Of a DNA stretch of 64,000 nucleotides, positions 39,261 to 48,341 are shown in pieces. Origin of the DNA: Kribbella flavida DSM 17836 (GTDB lineage: Bacteria; Actinomycetota; Actinomycetes; Propionibacteriales; Kribbellaceae); the NCBI RefSeq assembly GCF_000024345.1, contig NC_013729.1, positions 930,001 through 994,000 on the forward strand, in the 5' to 3' direction. The notes beneath the pieces were generated by a model. That model had not been told where the DNA came from and did no database searches. It saw nothing but the letters and a program-made list of their open reading frames with translations. A program made the translations under genes and the position numbers. Within the stretch, counting starts at the first letter, position 1. Every line of letters starts with the position of its first letter.

Positions 39261-40433
39261 GTGAAGGCACTGACCTGGCAGGGCAAGCGCAAGATCGAGT
39301 ACGGCGACGTGCCGGACCCGCGGATCGAGCAGCCGACGGACGCGATCGTCAAGGTCACCTCGACCGGGATCTGCGGGTCGGACCTGCACCTGTACGAGGT
39401 GCTGGCGCCGTACCTCGACGCCGGCGACATCCTGGGGCACGAGGCGATGGGCGTGGTCGCGGAGGTCGGATCCGCGGTCACGAACCTGAAGCCCGGCGAC
39501 CGGGTGGTGGTGCCCTTCCAGATCGCCTGCGGGCACTGCTTCATGTGCGACCAGGACCTGCAGACGCAGTGCGAGACCACCCAGGTCCGCGAGCAGGGCA
39601 TGGGCGCCGCGCTCTTCGGCTACACCAAGCTCTACGGCCAGGTCCCGGGCGGTCAGGCCGAGTACCTGCGCGTCCCGCAGGCGCAGTACGGGCCAATCAA
39701 GGTGCCGGACGGTCCGTCCGACGACCGGTTCGTCTACCTGTCCGACGTTCTGCCGACGGCCTGGCAGGCGGTCGAGTACGCCGGGGTGCCGGACGGTGGC
39801 TCGCTGGTCGTCATCGGGCTCGGTCCGATCGGCGACATGGCCGCCCGGATCGGCATCCACCGCGGCTACCGGGTGATCGGCATCGACCTGGTGCCGGAGC
39901 GGCTGGAACGCGCTCGCCTGCACGGCGTGGAGACGCTGGAGTACTCCGACGACGTGGCCGACGCGGTCCGCAACCTGACCGACGGCCGGGGCCCGGACTC
40001 GGTGATCGACGCGGTCGGCATGGAGGCGCACGGCTCGCCGAAGGCGAAGGTCGGGCAGCAGCTGGCGGGCTTGCTGCCGGACGCGCTGGCGCAGAAGTTC
40101 ATCGAGACCGCCGGCGTCGACCGGCTGGCCGCGCTCTACCTGGCCGTCGACCTGGTCCGCCGGGGCGGCACGATCTCGCTGTCCGGCGTGTACGGCGGGA
40201 TGGCGGACCCGCTGCCGATGCTGACGATCTTCGACAAGCAGATCCAGCTCCGGATGGGCCAGGCCAACGTGCGCCGCTGGGTGGACAAGATCCTCCCGCT
40301 GCTGGACGACACCGACGTGCTGCGGGTCGAAGGCTTCGCCACCCACCACCTGCCGCTGAGCGAGGGCCCCGCGGCGTACGAGATGTTCCAGAAGAAGCAG
40401 GACGGCGCCGTCAAGATTCTGCTGAAGCCGTAG
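39261..40433 (+). CDS. Zinc-dependent alcohol dehydrogenase (formaldehyde dehydrogenase-like)
   Basis: A 390-residue medium-chain dehydrogenase. The catalytic zinc ligands are in [12 protein letters not shown] and [13 protein letters not shown]. The structural zinc lobe is [16 protein letters not shown]. The cofactor loop is [17 protein letters not shown] with an acidic [11 protein letters not shown], favouring NAD over NADP. The insert between the Rossmann strands resembles glutathione-independent formaldehyde dehydrogenases. The GTG at 39261 has GGTAGGGAG upstream. Phosphoketolase follows 10 bases later, so the two are co-transcribed. The pairing hints at a stress-linked carbon route, which is inference. 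Confidence 0.9.
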   Translation: MKALTWQGKRKIEYGDVPDPRIEQPTDAIVKVTSTGICGSDLHLYEVLAPYLDAGDILGHEAMGVVAEVGSAVTNLKPGDRVVVPFQIACGHCFMCDQDLQTQCETTQVREQGMGAALFGYTKLYGQVPGGQAEYLRVPQAQYGPIKVPDGPSDDRFVYLSDVLPTAWQAVEYAGVPDGGSLVVIGLGPIGDMAARIGIHRGYRVIGIDLVPERLERARLHGVETLEYSDDVADAVRNLTDGRGPDSVIDAVGMEAHGSPKAKVGQQLAGLLPDALAQKFIETAGVDRLAALYLAVDLVRRGGTISLSGVYGGMADPLPMLTIFDKQIQLRMGQANVRRWVDKILPLLDDTDVLRVEGFATHHLPLSEGPAAYEMFQKKQDGAVKILLKP

Positions 40434-40443
40434 GAGGCCACCC

Positions 40444-42822
40444 GTGCAGCAGATCGACGCCACCCCGTTGAGCGACGAGGAGTTGCAGGGTCTCGACGCG
40501 TACTGGCGAGCCGCGAACTACCTGTCCGTGGGACAGATCTACCTGCTCGCCAACCCGCTGCTGAAGGAGCCGCTGGGGCCCGACCACATCAAGCCGCGGC
40601 TGCTCGGGCACTGGGGCACGACGCCGGGGCTCAACCTGATCTACGCCCACCTCAACCGGGTGATCCGGCAGCGTGAGCGCGACCTGATGTACGTGATCGG
40701 GCCGGGCCACGGCGGTCCGGCGATCGTCGCCAACACCTGGCTCGAGGGCAGCTGGACCGCGACGTACCCGAACACCACCCAGGACGAGCCGGGCATGGCG
40801 CGGCTGTTCAAGCAGTTCTCCTTCCCCGGTGGCATTCCCAGCCACGTCGCTCCCGAGGTGCCGGGTTCGATCAACGAGGGCGGCGAGCTCGGCTACTCGC
40901 TCAGCCACGCCTACGGCGCGGCGGCGGACAACCCCGACCTGGTGGTCGCCTGCGTGATCGGTGACGGCGAGGCCGAGACCGGCCCGCTGGCGACGTCGTG
41001 GCACTGCAACAAGTTCGTCGATCCGCGTCGCGACGGCGCGGTGCTGCCGATCCTGCACCTCAACGGCTACAAGATCGCCAACCCGGCGGTGCTGGCCCGG
41101 ATCGGCGACGAGGAGCTCACCGCGTTGCTGCGCGGCCTCGGCCACGAGCCGTACCTGGTCGAGGGCTCCGACCCGGCGACCGTGCATCAGGCGCTGGCCG
41201 CGACGCTGGACCGCTGCCTGGACCGGATCGACGAGATCCAGCTGGAGGCGCGGACCGCCGAGACACCGCCGGGCCGGTCGGCCTGGCCGATGATCGTGCT
41301 CAAGACGCCGAAGGGCTGGACCGGTCCGCACACGGTGGACGGCGAGCCGGTCGAGGACACCTGGCGGTCCCACCAGGTCCCGCTGTCCGGCGTCCGGTCG
41401 AACGACGACCACCTGCGCCAGCTGGAGGACTGGCTGCGCAGCTACCGGCCGGAAGAGCTGTTCGACGCCGACGGCCGGCCGGTGGAACGGCTGCTGGAGC
41501 TGGCCCCGCCCCCGTCGCTGCGGATGGGTTCCAGCCCGCACGCCAACGGCGGCGTCCTCACTCGGGACCTGGAACTGCCCGACCCCGCCGACCACGCCGT
41601 ACCGGTGAAGGCGCCGGGGGCCGAGGACGGGGAACCGACCAAGGTGTTCGGGCAGTACCTGCGGGACGCGTTCGTGCTCAACGAACCGCACCGCAACCTG
41701 CGGCTGTTCGGCCCGGACGAGACCGAGTCGAACCGGCTGAACGCGGTGTACGAGGTGACCGGCAAGGCCTGGGTGGCGGAGCGGCGGGACACCGACCGGA
41801 ACCTGGCGATCGACGGCCGCGTGCTGGAGATGCTCAGCGAGCACACCTGTCAAGGCTGGTTGGAGGGGTACCTGCTGACCGGGCGGCACGGGCTGTTCTC
41901 GTCGTACGAGGCGTTCGTGCACATCGTCGACTCGATGGTGAACCAGCACGCGAAGTGGCTGAAGTCGATCAACCGGCTCGACTGGCGCCGGCCGGTCCCG
42001 TCGCTCAACTACCTGCTCACCTCGCACGTGTGGCGGCAGGACCACAACGGCTTCTCGCACCAGGATCCCGGCTTCATCGACCACGTGGTGAACAAGAAGG
42101 CCGAGGTGGTCCGGGTCTACCTGCCGCCGGACGCCAACACGCTGCTGTCCACGATGGACCACTGCCTGCGGACCCGGAACTACATCAACGTCGTTGTCGC
42201 CGGCAAGCAGCCGCAGCCGAACTGGCTGGACTGGGAGTCGGCCGCGCTGCACTGCGCCCGCGGGATCGGCGTCTGGGACTTCGCCAGCAACGACGACGGC
42301 GAGCCCGACGTGGTGATGGCCTGCGCCGGCGACGTGCCGACACTGGAGACGATGGCCGCGGTCGATCTGCTGCGCGAGCACCTGCCGCAGCTGAAGGTCC
42401 GGGTGGTGAACGTGGTCGACCTGATGCGCCTGCAGGACGCGACCGAGCACCCGCACGGGCTGACCGATCCGGAGTTCGACGCGCTGTTCACCACCGACAA
42501 GCCGGTGATCTTCGCGTACCACGGCTACCCGTGGCTGATTCACCGGCTGACCTACCGGCGGCGCGGGCACGCCAACCTGCACGTGCGCGGGTACATCGAG
42601 GAGGGCACCACCACCACGCCGTTCGACATGGTGGTGCTGAACAACCTCGACCGCTACCACCTGGCGATGGACGTGATCGACCGGGTGCCGTCGCTGGGCA
42701 GCCGCGCGGCCTCGGTCCGGCAGCACTTCTCCGACCAGCGTGTCCGGCACCGCGCTCATACCACCACGTACGGCGAGGACCTGCCCGAGGTGCGCGACTG
42801 GCGCTGGGGCCGCCCCCGCTGA
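40444..42822 (+). CDS. xfp: Phosphoketolase
   Basis: A 792-residue thiamine-diphosphate phosphoketolase, full length for the family. The signatures [20 protein letters not shown] and [11 protein letters not shown] occur near residue 55-95. [34 protein letters not shown] is next. The ThDP motif is [20 protein letters not shown], and the C-terminal [25 protein letters not shown] is typical. It cleaves xylulose-5-phosphate and/or fructose-6-phosphate with phosphate to acetyl phosphate. The GTG at 40444 follows AGGAGG. No acetate kinase or phosphotransacetylase gene is nearby. It shares a transcript with the zinc dehydrogenase. Confidence 0.96.
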   Translation: MQQIDATPLSDEELQGLDAYWRAANYLSVGQIYLLANPLLKEPLGPDHIKPRLLGHWGTTPGLNLIYAHLNRVIRQRERDLMYVIGPGHGGPAIVANTWLEGSWTATYPNTTQDEPGMARLFKQFSFPGGIPSHVAPEVPGSINEGGELGYSLSHAYGAAADNPDLVVACVIGDGEAETGPLATSWHCNKFVDPRRDGAVLPILHLNGYKIANPAVLARIGDEELTALLRGLGHEPYLVEGSDPATVHQALAATLDRCLDRIDEIQLEARTAETPPGRSAWPMIVLKTPKGWTGPHTVDGEPVEDTWRSHQVPLSGVRSNDDHLRQLEDWLRSYRPEELFDADGRPVERLLELAPPPSLRMGSSPHANGGVLTRDLELPDPADHAVPVKAPGAEDGEPTKVFGQYLRDAFVLNEPHRNLRLFGPDETESNRLNAVYEVTGKAWVAERRDTDRNLAIDGRVLEMLSEHTCQGWLEGYLLTGRHGLFSSYEAFVHIVDSMVNQHAKWLKSINRLDWRRPVPSLNYLLTSHVWRQDHNGFSHQDPGFIDHVVNKKAEVVRVYLPPDANTLLSTMDHCLRTRNYINVVVAGKQPQPNWLDWESAALHCARGIGVWDFASNDDGEPDVVMACAGDVPTLETMAAVDLLREHLPQLKVRVVNVVDLMRLQDATEHPHGLTDPEFDALFTTDKPVIFAYHGYPWLIHRLTYRRRGHANLHVRGYIEEGTTTTPFDMVVLNNLDRYHLAMDVIDRVPSLGSRAASVRQHFSDQRVRHRAHTTTYGEDLPEVRDWRWGRPR

Positions 42823-42871
42823 GGCTCAGTCCACGCGAAGGGCCCGACGACGGTCGGTGCCGAGCTGACGG

Positions 42872-43669
42872 TCAGTCCGCGCGTTGCGGTGCGGTGAGTT
42901 CCTCGCGCAGGCGGTCCAGGATGCCGCGCAGCAGGCGGGAGACCTGCATTTGACTGACGCCGAGCTCCTGGCCGATCTCCTCCTGGGTGTAACCGTGGCA
43001 GAAGCGCAGCTGGAGGATCCGGCGGTCGCGATCGTCCAGGTCCGCGACGGCCGGAGTCAGCGTGTGCACGTTCTCGACCAGGTCGTAGCCGTCCTCGGCG
43101 TCGGCGACGGTGTCCATCAGGGACGCCCCGCCTTCGCCCGATCCGGGCGCGTCCAGGGACAGCGTGCTGAAGCAGGCCCGGACCGCGGTGGCCTCGGCGA
43201 TCTCGCCGGGCTCCGTGCCGAGCGCTTCGGCCGTCTCCCGGTCGGTCGGCAGGTGGCCCAGCTTCTGGGTCAGCTCCGGCTCGGCGGCCGCGATGCTGCC
43301 CTGCATCTCCTGGACCCGGCGCGGCGGCCGCACCGTCCACGCGCAGTCCCGGAAGTACCGCTTGAGCTCGCCACGGATGGTCGGTACGGCGTACGCGAGG
43401 AAGGCGGTCGACTCGCTCGGCCGGTAGCCGTTGGCGGCCTTGACCAGGCCGAGGTACGCGACCTGCTCGAGGTCGTCGGAGTCGACGCCCTTGCTGCGGT
43501 AGCGGGAGGCGATCGAACGGGCGATCGGGCTGTTCAGCAGGATGACCTGGTCGAGCAGCTCCTGGCGCCGGGCCTCTGGCAGTCCCGGAACGGCGGCCTG
43601 GTCGAGCAGGTCCTGGGTGGCGTCTGCGATGCGCTGCTTGGTGTCGGCCGGTACAGGTGCGATCGTCAC
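42872..43669 (-). CDS. RNA polymerase sigma factor, SigB/SigF group
   Basis: A 265-residue sigma-70 factor with regions 2, 3 and 4 and no region 1, as in SigB/SigF/WhiG. Region 2 is YRSKGVDSDDLEQVAYLGLVKAANGYRPSESTAFLAYAVPTIRGELKRYFRD. Region 3 holds VQEMQGSIAAAEPELTQKLG, and region 4 ends GYTQEEIGQELGVSQMQVSRLLRGILDRLREEL. The GTG at 43669 is preferred; a GTG at 43735 would add an unconserved leader. No anti-sigma or anti-anti-sigma gene is adjacent. Its likely promoters (GNNT-N15-GGGTAC) occur at 19103 and 38873 in this window. It is divergent from udgX. Confidence 0.9.
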   Translation of the reverse strand: MTIAPVPADTKQRIADATQDLLDQAAVPGLPEARRQELLDQVILLNSPIARSIASRYRSKGVDSDDLEQVAYLGLVKAANGYRPSESTAFLAYAVPTIRGELKRYFRDCAWTVRPPRRVQEMQGSIAAAEPELTQKLGHLPTDRETAEALGTEPGEIAEATAVRACFSTLSLDAPGSGEGGASLMDTVADAEDGYDLVENVHTLTPAVADLDDRDRRILQLRFCHGYTQEEIGQELGVSQMQVSRLLRGILDRLREELTAPQRAD

Positions 43670-43839
43670 GGTGAGAGACCTCGTCGTGTCGTCCTGCGGA
43701 GGGGTGGCGTCACGGCTGAACCACTTGCTCTCCACCAGACCAAACCTGTTCCGTCCACGCAACCCCACAGGTGTTACAGCTGTTTGAAACCTCCGCGGCG
43801 CGCACGTGTCGCCGGTTCGGGAACGGGAACCGGTCCGGC

Positions 43840-44457
43840 GTGAACGACTTCACCGGAGCAGAACCCTGGGTGCCCGAACGCGGCGGTCTGCGGGCGGTGC
43901 GCGCCGCGCTGCCGTCCTGCCGAGGTTGCGACCTGTGGGAGAACGCGGAGCAGGTGGTGCCCGGCGACGGCCCGGCCCGGGCCCGGATGATGCTGGTCGG
44001 GGAGCAGCCCGGCGACGTCGAGGACAAGGAGGGCCAGGTCTTCGTCGGACCGGCCGGCCGGCTGCTGGACAAGGCGCTGGCCGAGGCGGGCATCGAGCGC
44101 GACACCGTCTACGTCACCAACGCGGTCAAGCACTTCCGGTTCGAGCAGCGGGGCAAGCGCCGGATCCACAAGACGCCGGCCGTCGGACACATCGTTGCCT
44201 GCGCCCCCTGGTTGCGCTCGGAGCTCGCGGTCGTGAAGCCGGAGCTGGTGGTGGTGCTCGGCTCGGTCGCCGCGCGGTCGCTGCTGGGCACGACGTTCAA
44301 GGTCACCCAGCACCGCGGCGAGCCGATCGCGCTGCCCGACGGTACGGCGGCGACCGCGACCGTGCACCCGTCCTCGGTCGTCCGGTCCCGCGAGTACCGC
44401 CGGGACTTCGAGCTGTTCGTCACCGACCTGCGCGCGGCCGCCGCGATGCTGGGCTGA
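43840..44457 (+). CDS. udgX: UdgX-type uracil-DNA glycosylase
   Basis: A 205-residue member of the uracil-DNA glycosylase superfamily. VGEQPGDVEDKEGQVFVGPAG (Glu55) is the catalytic loop. KRRIH with His110 (QRGKRRIHKTP) is the hallmark of UdgX, which in Mycobacterium smegmatis forms a covalent bond to the uracil site through that His. Cys27, Cys30 and Cys121 are available for the iron-sulfur cluster; His98 stands where classical family 4 enzymes have a Cys. VHPSSVVRSREYR is the minor-groove loop. The GTG at 43840 gives the usual family length. It is divergent from the sigma factor gene. Confidence 0.93.
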   Translation: MNDFTGAEPWVPERGGLRAVRAALPSCRGCDLWENAEQVVPGDGPARARMMLVGEQPGDVEDKEGQVFVGPAGRLLDKALAEAGIERDTVYVTNAVKHFRFEQRGKRRIHKTPAVGHIVACAPWLRSELAVVKPELVVVLGSVAARSLLGTTFKVTQHRGEPIALPDGTAATATVHPSSVVRSREYRRDFELFVTDLRAAAAMLG

Positions 44458-44473
44458 CCGCGCGCCGGTCCGG

Positions 44474-45439
44474 CTACCGGCCCGAGCGCCGCAGTTCCGG
44501 CAGCACCTCGTCGCGGTACAGCTTCATCATGTCGACGGTGTGCGGGCCCATGTTGGCCACGTAGATCTCGTCGAAGCCGGCCTCGACGTACGGCTTGAAC
44601 GCCTCGACGTGTGCCTCGGCCTTGCTGCCGCAGGTCAGCGACTGCGCGGTCGACTCCTTGGTCACCAGCTGGCTGGCCTGCTCGAAGTGCCGGGGCGAGG
44701 GCAGCACCTGGGCCAGCTCGCCCGGCAGACCGGCGTTCGCCCAGATCCGGTGCGCCTGCTCGACGCCCTCCTCCTCGGTCGGCGCGTAGCTGACCTTGAA
44801 GCCCACCTGGGCCGGCTTGTCGCCGCCACCGTTGGTCCGGAAACGCTCGAGCATCTCCTGGTCGGGCGAGGTGGTGATGTAGCCGTCGGCGATCCGGGCC
44901 GCGACGTCGGTCGCCTGCGGACCGAAGCCGGACATGTAGATCGGTAGCGGGGTATCGGGCTTGGTGTAGATCCGCGCCGTGTCCACGGTGTAGTGCTTGC
45001 CCCGGTGCGAGACGAAGCCGTCCTCGGTCCACAGCCGGCGCATAATCTCGACCGCTTCCTCCAGCATCTCCAGCCGGACGTCGACGGTCGGCCAGACGTC
45101 ACCGAGGATGTGCTCGTTGAGTGCCTCGCCGCTGCCGATGCCGAGCGTGAAGCGGCCGTTCAGCAGAACGGCGCTGGTGGCGGCGGCCTGGGCGACCACG
45201 ACCGGGTGGATCCGCACCGTCGGGCAGGTCACTGCGGTGGTCACCGGCAGCTCGCAGACCTGCGAGATCGCGCCGATCGCCGACCAGACGAACGCGCTCT
45301 GTCCCTGCTCGTCGTTCCACGGGTGGAAGTGGTCGCTGATCCAGAGCCCGTCGAAACCGGACTCCTCGGCCAGTCGCGCCTGCTCGATCAGCTGGGCCGG
45401 CGTGTACTCCTCGCTGGACAGGAAATAGCCGATCTTCAC
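44474..45439 (-). CDS. LLM-class F420-dependent oxidoreductase (FGD-like)
   Basis: A 321-residue luciferase-like (beta/alpha)8 flavin/F420 oxidoreductase. KIGYFLSSEEYTPAQLIEQARLAEESGFDGLWISDHFHPW, with the SDHFHPW motif, places it with F420-dependent glucose-6-phosphate dehydrogenase and its relatives. TLGIGSGEALNEHILGDVWP and PIYMSGFGPQATDVAARIADGY are further family segments. F420 rather than FMN is expected from the motif and lineage. The GTG at 45439 has GGAGGAGAG upstream. It converges on udgX, with 16 bases between stop codons. Confidence 0.9.
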   Translation of the reverse strand: MKIGYFLSSEEYTPAQLIEQARLAEESGFDGLWISDHFHPWNDEQGQSAFVWSAIGAISQVCELPVTTAVTCPTVRIHPVVVAQAAATSAVLLNGRFTLGIGSGEALNEHILGDVWPTVDVRLEMLEEAVEIMRRLWTEDGFVSHRGKHYTVDTARIYTKPDTPLPIYMSGFGPQATDVAARIADGYITTSPDQEMLERFRTNGGGDKPAQVGFKVSYAPTEEEGVEQAHRIWANAGLPGELAQVLPSPRHFEQASQLVTKESTAQSLTCGSKAEAHVEAFKPYVEAGFDEIYVANMGPHTVDMMKLYRDEVLPELRRSGR

Positions 45440-45628
45440 GTCGTCTCTCCTCCACTCGGACTGCGTTACAGGGTGTGTGCGCCCGGTGCCCGGGCCGGGC
45501 CCGGGCATGCGCGCACCGTTTGCGCCGTCAGCGGGTCGGGCACCAGATCTGCAGGCGGGAATCCGCCCGACCGAAGCACGGGGTACAGCCGCCGGGCAGC
45601 CCGCCCGGCCGTCGAGAAAGGAACGACC

Positions 45629-45772
45629 ATGGGCCTAGTGCTCTGGATCATCGCGGCGATCCTCGTCATCTCTGGAATCGTCTCGCTTGTCCGCGGCCAG
45701 CTCCTGATGGGTGCCGCACTGATCGTCGTCGGCCTGCTGGTCGGTCCGGGCGGCGTGAGCATCTTCACCTGA
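45629..45772 (+). CDS. GPGG-motif small membrane protein
   Basis: A 47-residue protein starting MGLVLWIIAAILVISGIVSL and ending LIVVGLLVGPGGVSIFT. It holds two short hydrophobic segments and the C-terminal GPGG motif for which this small family is named. Its function is unknown. The ATG at 45629 follows AAAGGAACG. A GGGTAC lies at 45581-45586, but only a poorly spaced GAAT precedes it, so SigB control is uncertain. A very strong tandem hairpin follows, showing the tiny gene is a transcription unit of its own. Confidence 0.85.
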   Translation: MGLVLWIIAAILVISGIVSLVRGQLLMGAALIVVGLLVGPGGVSIFT

Positions 45773-45788
45773 CCTGCGAACGCAGGAT

Positions 45789-45834
45789 CGAGGGCCGCAG
45801 CCTCCGGGCTGTGGCCCTCGGCCCCTTCCGGGGC
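45789..45834 (+). terminator. Tandem hairpin terminator after the GPGG gene
   Basis: CGAGGGCC/GGCCCTCG (45789-45796 with 45813-45820) extends inward through one G/T pair to CAGCC/GGCTG with a TCCG loop. Immediately after, GCCCC-TTCC-GGGGC (45821-45834) forms a second hairpin. It probably also serves the convergent gene that ends at 45873. Confidence 0.75.
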
Positions 45835-45872
45835 GACATCCCTGCTGGACAACGGAAAACCCTCCGCACGGG

Positions 45873-46367
45873 TCAACCGGACTGTTGCCGGAACACCCGG
45901 GCCGCTGCCTGCATCCGCAGCTCCTCGAGCTCCTTGAGCTGCTGGTCCGCATCGGCCAGCAGGCCGTCCAGCTCCCCGGCGTCGAAGCGGTCCACCTCGC
46001 CGGACAGCGACCGCAGCACCCGCCAGCTCGCCGCCTTCGCCTCGACGGCGACCCGCAGCGCTTCCAGCTCCAGGACGTCGCTCAGCGGCGACCGGCGGAT
46101 CAGCTCACCGTTCGGCTTGAACCGGCCGAGCTTCTCCGCCATCCAGGCGCCGGCGTTCTTCACCGGGTCGGGCTTCGTGCCGATCGCGGCGAGGTAGTGA
46201 CCCAGCGTGGCCTGCTCGGTCTCCACCTTCTCCGCCATCACGGACAACGCGGACCGCGTGCTCGGATCGCTCTGCTGGTCGGCCGCTCGCCGGAACAGTT
46301 CGATCCCGGCCGCGGACGCGGCGTAGTGGTCCTGCAGATAGCTCCCGAGGCGGGCCTGGTCGATCAT
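45873..46367 (-). CDS. Helical, ferritin-like hypothetical protein
   Basis: A 164-residue all-helical protein. LGSYLQDHYAASAAGIELFRRAADQ, LSVMAEKVETEQATLGHYLAAIG and LELEALRVAVEAKAASWRVLRSL suggest a four-helix bundle. Residues such as Glu, His and Tyr are spaced as in ferritin-like or DUF892-type proteins, but metal ligands are not convincingly complete. The ATG at 46367 has GCAGGAGAGG upstream. It is conserved in my recollection among related actinomycetes. It is a stand-alone gene, divergent from the NIPSNAP protein. Confidence 0.7.
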   Translation of the reverse strand: MIDQARLGSYLQDHYAASAAGIELFRRAADQQSDPSTRSALSVMAEKVETEQATLGHYLAAIGTKPDPVKNAGAWMAEKLGRFKPNGELIRRSPLSDVLELEALRVAVEAKAASWRVLRSLSGEVDRFDAGELDGLLADADQQLKELEELRMQAAARVFRQQSG

Positions 46368-46532
46368 CAGCCTCTCCTGCGTCGACTGGGCTGGTCCCAC
46401 GACCGGTACCCATCACCCGCCGCCCCAGTCAAGGCCCAGACAAGGGCTGCAGCCGGTTGCCGATCGCTGACAGCGGTTGGCAGGTTTAGCGGGTTGACTG
46501 TGCCTCGGCCCGTTGTCGAGCGAGGAGATCCG

Positions 46533-47252
46533 ATGGAGTGTTGTGCGGTGCTGGACCTGCGGCAGTACACCTTGTACCCCGGCCGGCGTGACGACCTGAT
46601 CGCCGTGTTCGACGAGGCCTTCGTCGAGGGGCAGGAGGGCTACGGCATGCACGTGTGCGGCCAGTTCCGCGACCTGGACGACCCGGACCGGTTCGTCTGG
46701 CTGCGCGGTTTCCGCAGTCTGGAGGCGCGCGCCGAGGCGCTGAACGGCTTCTACTACGGCCCGATCTGGAAGGCCCGGTCGGCCGAGGCGAACGCGACGA
46801 TGAAGGACTCCGACGACGCTCTGCTGCTGCGGCCGGTCCTGCTCGGTGCCGGCTTCCCGGCCCTCGACACACCTCGGCCGCCGATCGGAGCGACGGAGGT
46901 TCCGGCCTCGGTCGTCGTCGGCACGGTCTACCACCGGAACTCGGCGGACGACGGGTTCGTGCAGTTCTTCACCGACCAGGTCGCGCCGGTACTGATCGCG
47001 TCGGGCATCGCACTCAGCGCGGTCTTCGAGACCCTGCCGGCCGAGAACAACTTCCCGGCCCTGCCGTTGCGGGACGAGACGGTGCTCGTCTGGTTCGCGA
47101 CCTTCGCCGACGACCCGGCGTACGAGCAGCACCGTCAGCGGTTGGCGGAGTCCGCGGCCTGGACGGCGGTCGCCGAGGAACTGGACCGGCGCTGCCGCAA
47201 GCCGGCGCAGGAACTGCGGCTGCGGCCGACCGCTCGCTCCCAGTTCCGCTGA
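46533..47252 (+). CDS. NIPSNAP-family protein
   Basis: A 239-residue protein with two dimeric alpha/beta-barrel (NIPSNAP) units. LDLRQYTLYPGRRDDLIAVFDEAF and DRFVWLRGFRSLEARAEALNGFYYGPIWK form the first (about 5-100). VVGTVYHRNSADDGFVQFFTDQVAP and ETVLVWFATFADDPAYEQH form the second (about 125-225). Its function is unknown. The ATG at 46533 follows GAGGAG. The preceding 165 bases include a TTGACT (46494-46499) that could be its -35. Confidence 0.85.
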   Translation: MECCAVLDLRQYTLYPGRRDDLIAVFDEAFVEGQEGYGMHVCGQFRDLDDPDRFVWLRGFRSLEARAEALNGFYYGPIWKARSAEANATMKDSDDALLLRPVLLGAGFPALDTPRPPIGATEVPASVVVGTVYHRNSADDGFVQFFTDQVAPVLIASGIALSAVFETLPAENNFPALPLRDETVLVWFATFADDPAYEQHRQRLAESAAWTAVAEELDRRCRKPAQELRLRPTARSQFR

Positions 47253-47423
47253 CTCCGGCGGCCGGCCGGATAAATCAATTGCGCGGCGGCAAACCGGCCG
47301 CCATCCTGACAGTGCTCGTGCAGCGACAAGCGCTGCCTGGACCTGAGGAGGGCTGACGCATGGCCATCACTGTGCTGCGGCATGCCCGCATCAGTCTCAC
47401 CTCACTCTCCAGGAGCACACCTG

Positions 47424-48341
47424 ATGTCTTCCGACGTCTTCCGTTCGGACCCAGAACTTTCTGATCTCCACTGGACCGACCTGCCCGAGCAGCGGTCCGC
47501 CCCCGGCGTCGACGACGCTTTCGTCTTCCAGTTCGCCGAGGTCGACGAGCGGCTCGGCCCCGATCAGCGCTGGTCCACCTGGCTGGACGTCGAGCGCGGC
47601 GCCCGTGGCCCGGAGCCACGCCCCGACTGGGTGGTGACCGAGCAGGCCGCGATCGACACCGAGCTCGGCATTCTCAAGACCGGTAAGGAAGCCGACGTCT
47701 TCCTGCTGGAGCGGGCCGTCGACGCGATCGGCGACAACCCGGCCCGCTCGTCGTTGCTGGCCGCCAAGCGGTACCGCAGCGAGGAGCACCGCACGTTCCA
47801 CCGCAGTACGGCGTACGTCGAGGGCCGGCGGACGCGCAACAGCCGCGACAGTCGCGCGATGGCGAAGAAGTCGGCGCACGGCCGCAGCGTCGCGGCCGGG
47901 CAGTGGGCCTACGCCGAGTGGGACGCGCTGTGCCGGCTGTGGAAAGCCGGCGTGCCGGTGCCGTACCCGGTCCAGGTCGACGGCACCGAACTGCTGATGG
48001 AGTTCATCGACGACGGCGACGGCGGGGCCGCACCCCGGCTCGCTCAGGTCCGGCCGCCGAAGGCGCTGCTCGAGCTCTACTTCGAGCAGTTGCGCGAGGG
48101 CATGCGCGAACTGGCCCGGGCCGGGCTCGCGCACGGCGACCTGTCGCCGTACAACGTGCTGGCCCAGCACGACCGGATCGTGATGATCGACCTGCCGCAG
48201 GTGATCGACATCGTCGGCAATCCCTTGGGCATGGACTTCCTGCTCCGGGACTGCCGCAACATGGCGACCTGGTTCAGCAACCGTGGTCTGGAGGTCGACG
48301 AGCAGGAGCTGTTCGCCGACCTGTTGACGATGGTGTTCTAG
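47424..48341 (+). CDS. RIO-family serine protein kinase
   Basis: A 305-residue RIO1/RIO3-like kinase. The P-loop is LGILKTGKEADVFLLERA and the ATP Lys is in LAAKRY. The RIO-specific flexible region follows (RTFHRSTAYVEGRRTRNSRDSRAM). The catalytic loop is HGDLSPYNVL and the metal loop is MIDLPQVIDI. In bacteria these kinases have no settled substrate. The ATG at 47424 has AGGAG 9 bases upstream. The gene ends inside the last codons of the convergent esterase gene (4-base overlap). Confidence 0.92.
   Translation: MSSDVFRSDPELSDLHWTDLPEQRSAPGVDDAFVFQFAEVDERLGPDQRWSTWLDVERGARGPEPRPDWVVTEQAAIDTELGILKTGKEADVFLLERAVDAIGDNPARSSLLAAKRYRSEEHRTFHRSTAYVEGRRTRNSRDSRAMAKKSAHGRSVAAGQWAYAEWDALCRLWKAGVPVPYPVQVDGTELLMEFIDDGDGGAAPRLAQVRPPKALLELYFEQLREGMRELARAGLAHGDLSPYNVLAQHDRIVMIDLPQVIDIVGNPLGMDFLLRDCRNMATWFSNRGLEVDEQELFADLLTMVF

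Noticed and set aside
40411..42759. A long minus-strand frame antisense to phosphoketolase
   Set aside because: It is a GC-rich shadow composed of Val, Gln, Arg and His. The plus-strand phosphoketolase is full length and motif-complete.
43657..43840. SigB-type autoregulatory promoter for the sigma factor gene (GTTTC...GGGTT on the minus strand)
   Set aside because: The spacing between GTTT and GGGTT is about 21 bases and the -10 lacks the A, so it does not meet the consensus.
45581..45586. GGGTAC upstream of the GPGG gene as a SigB promoter
   Set aside because: The nearest GNNT-like element sits 18 bases away, outside the 14-16 range.
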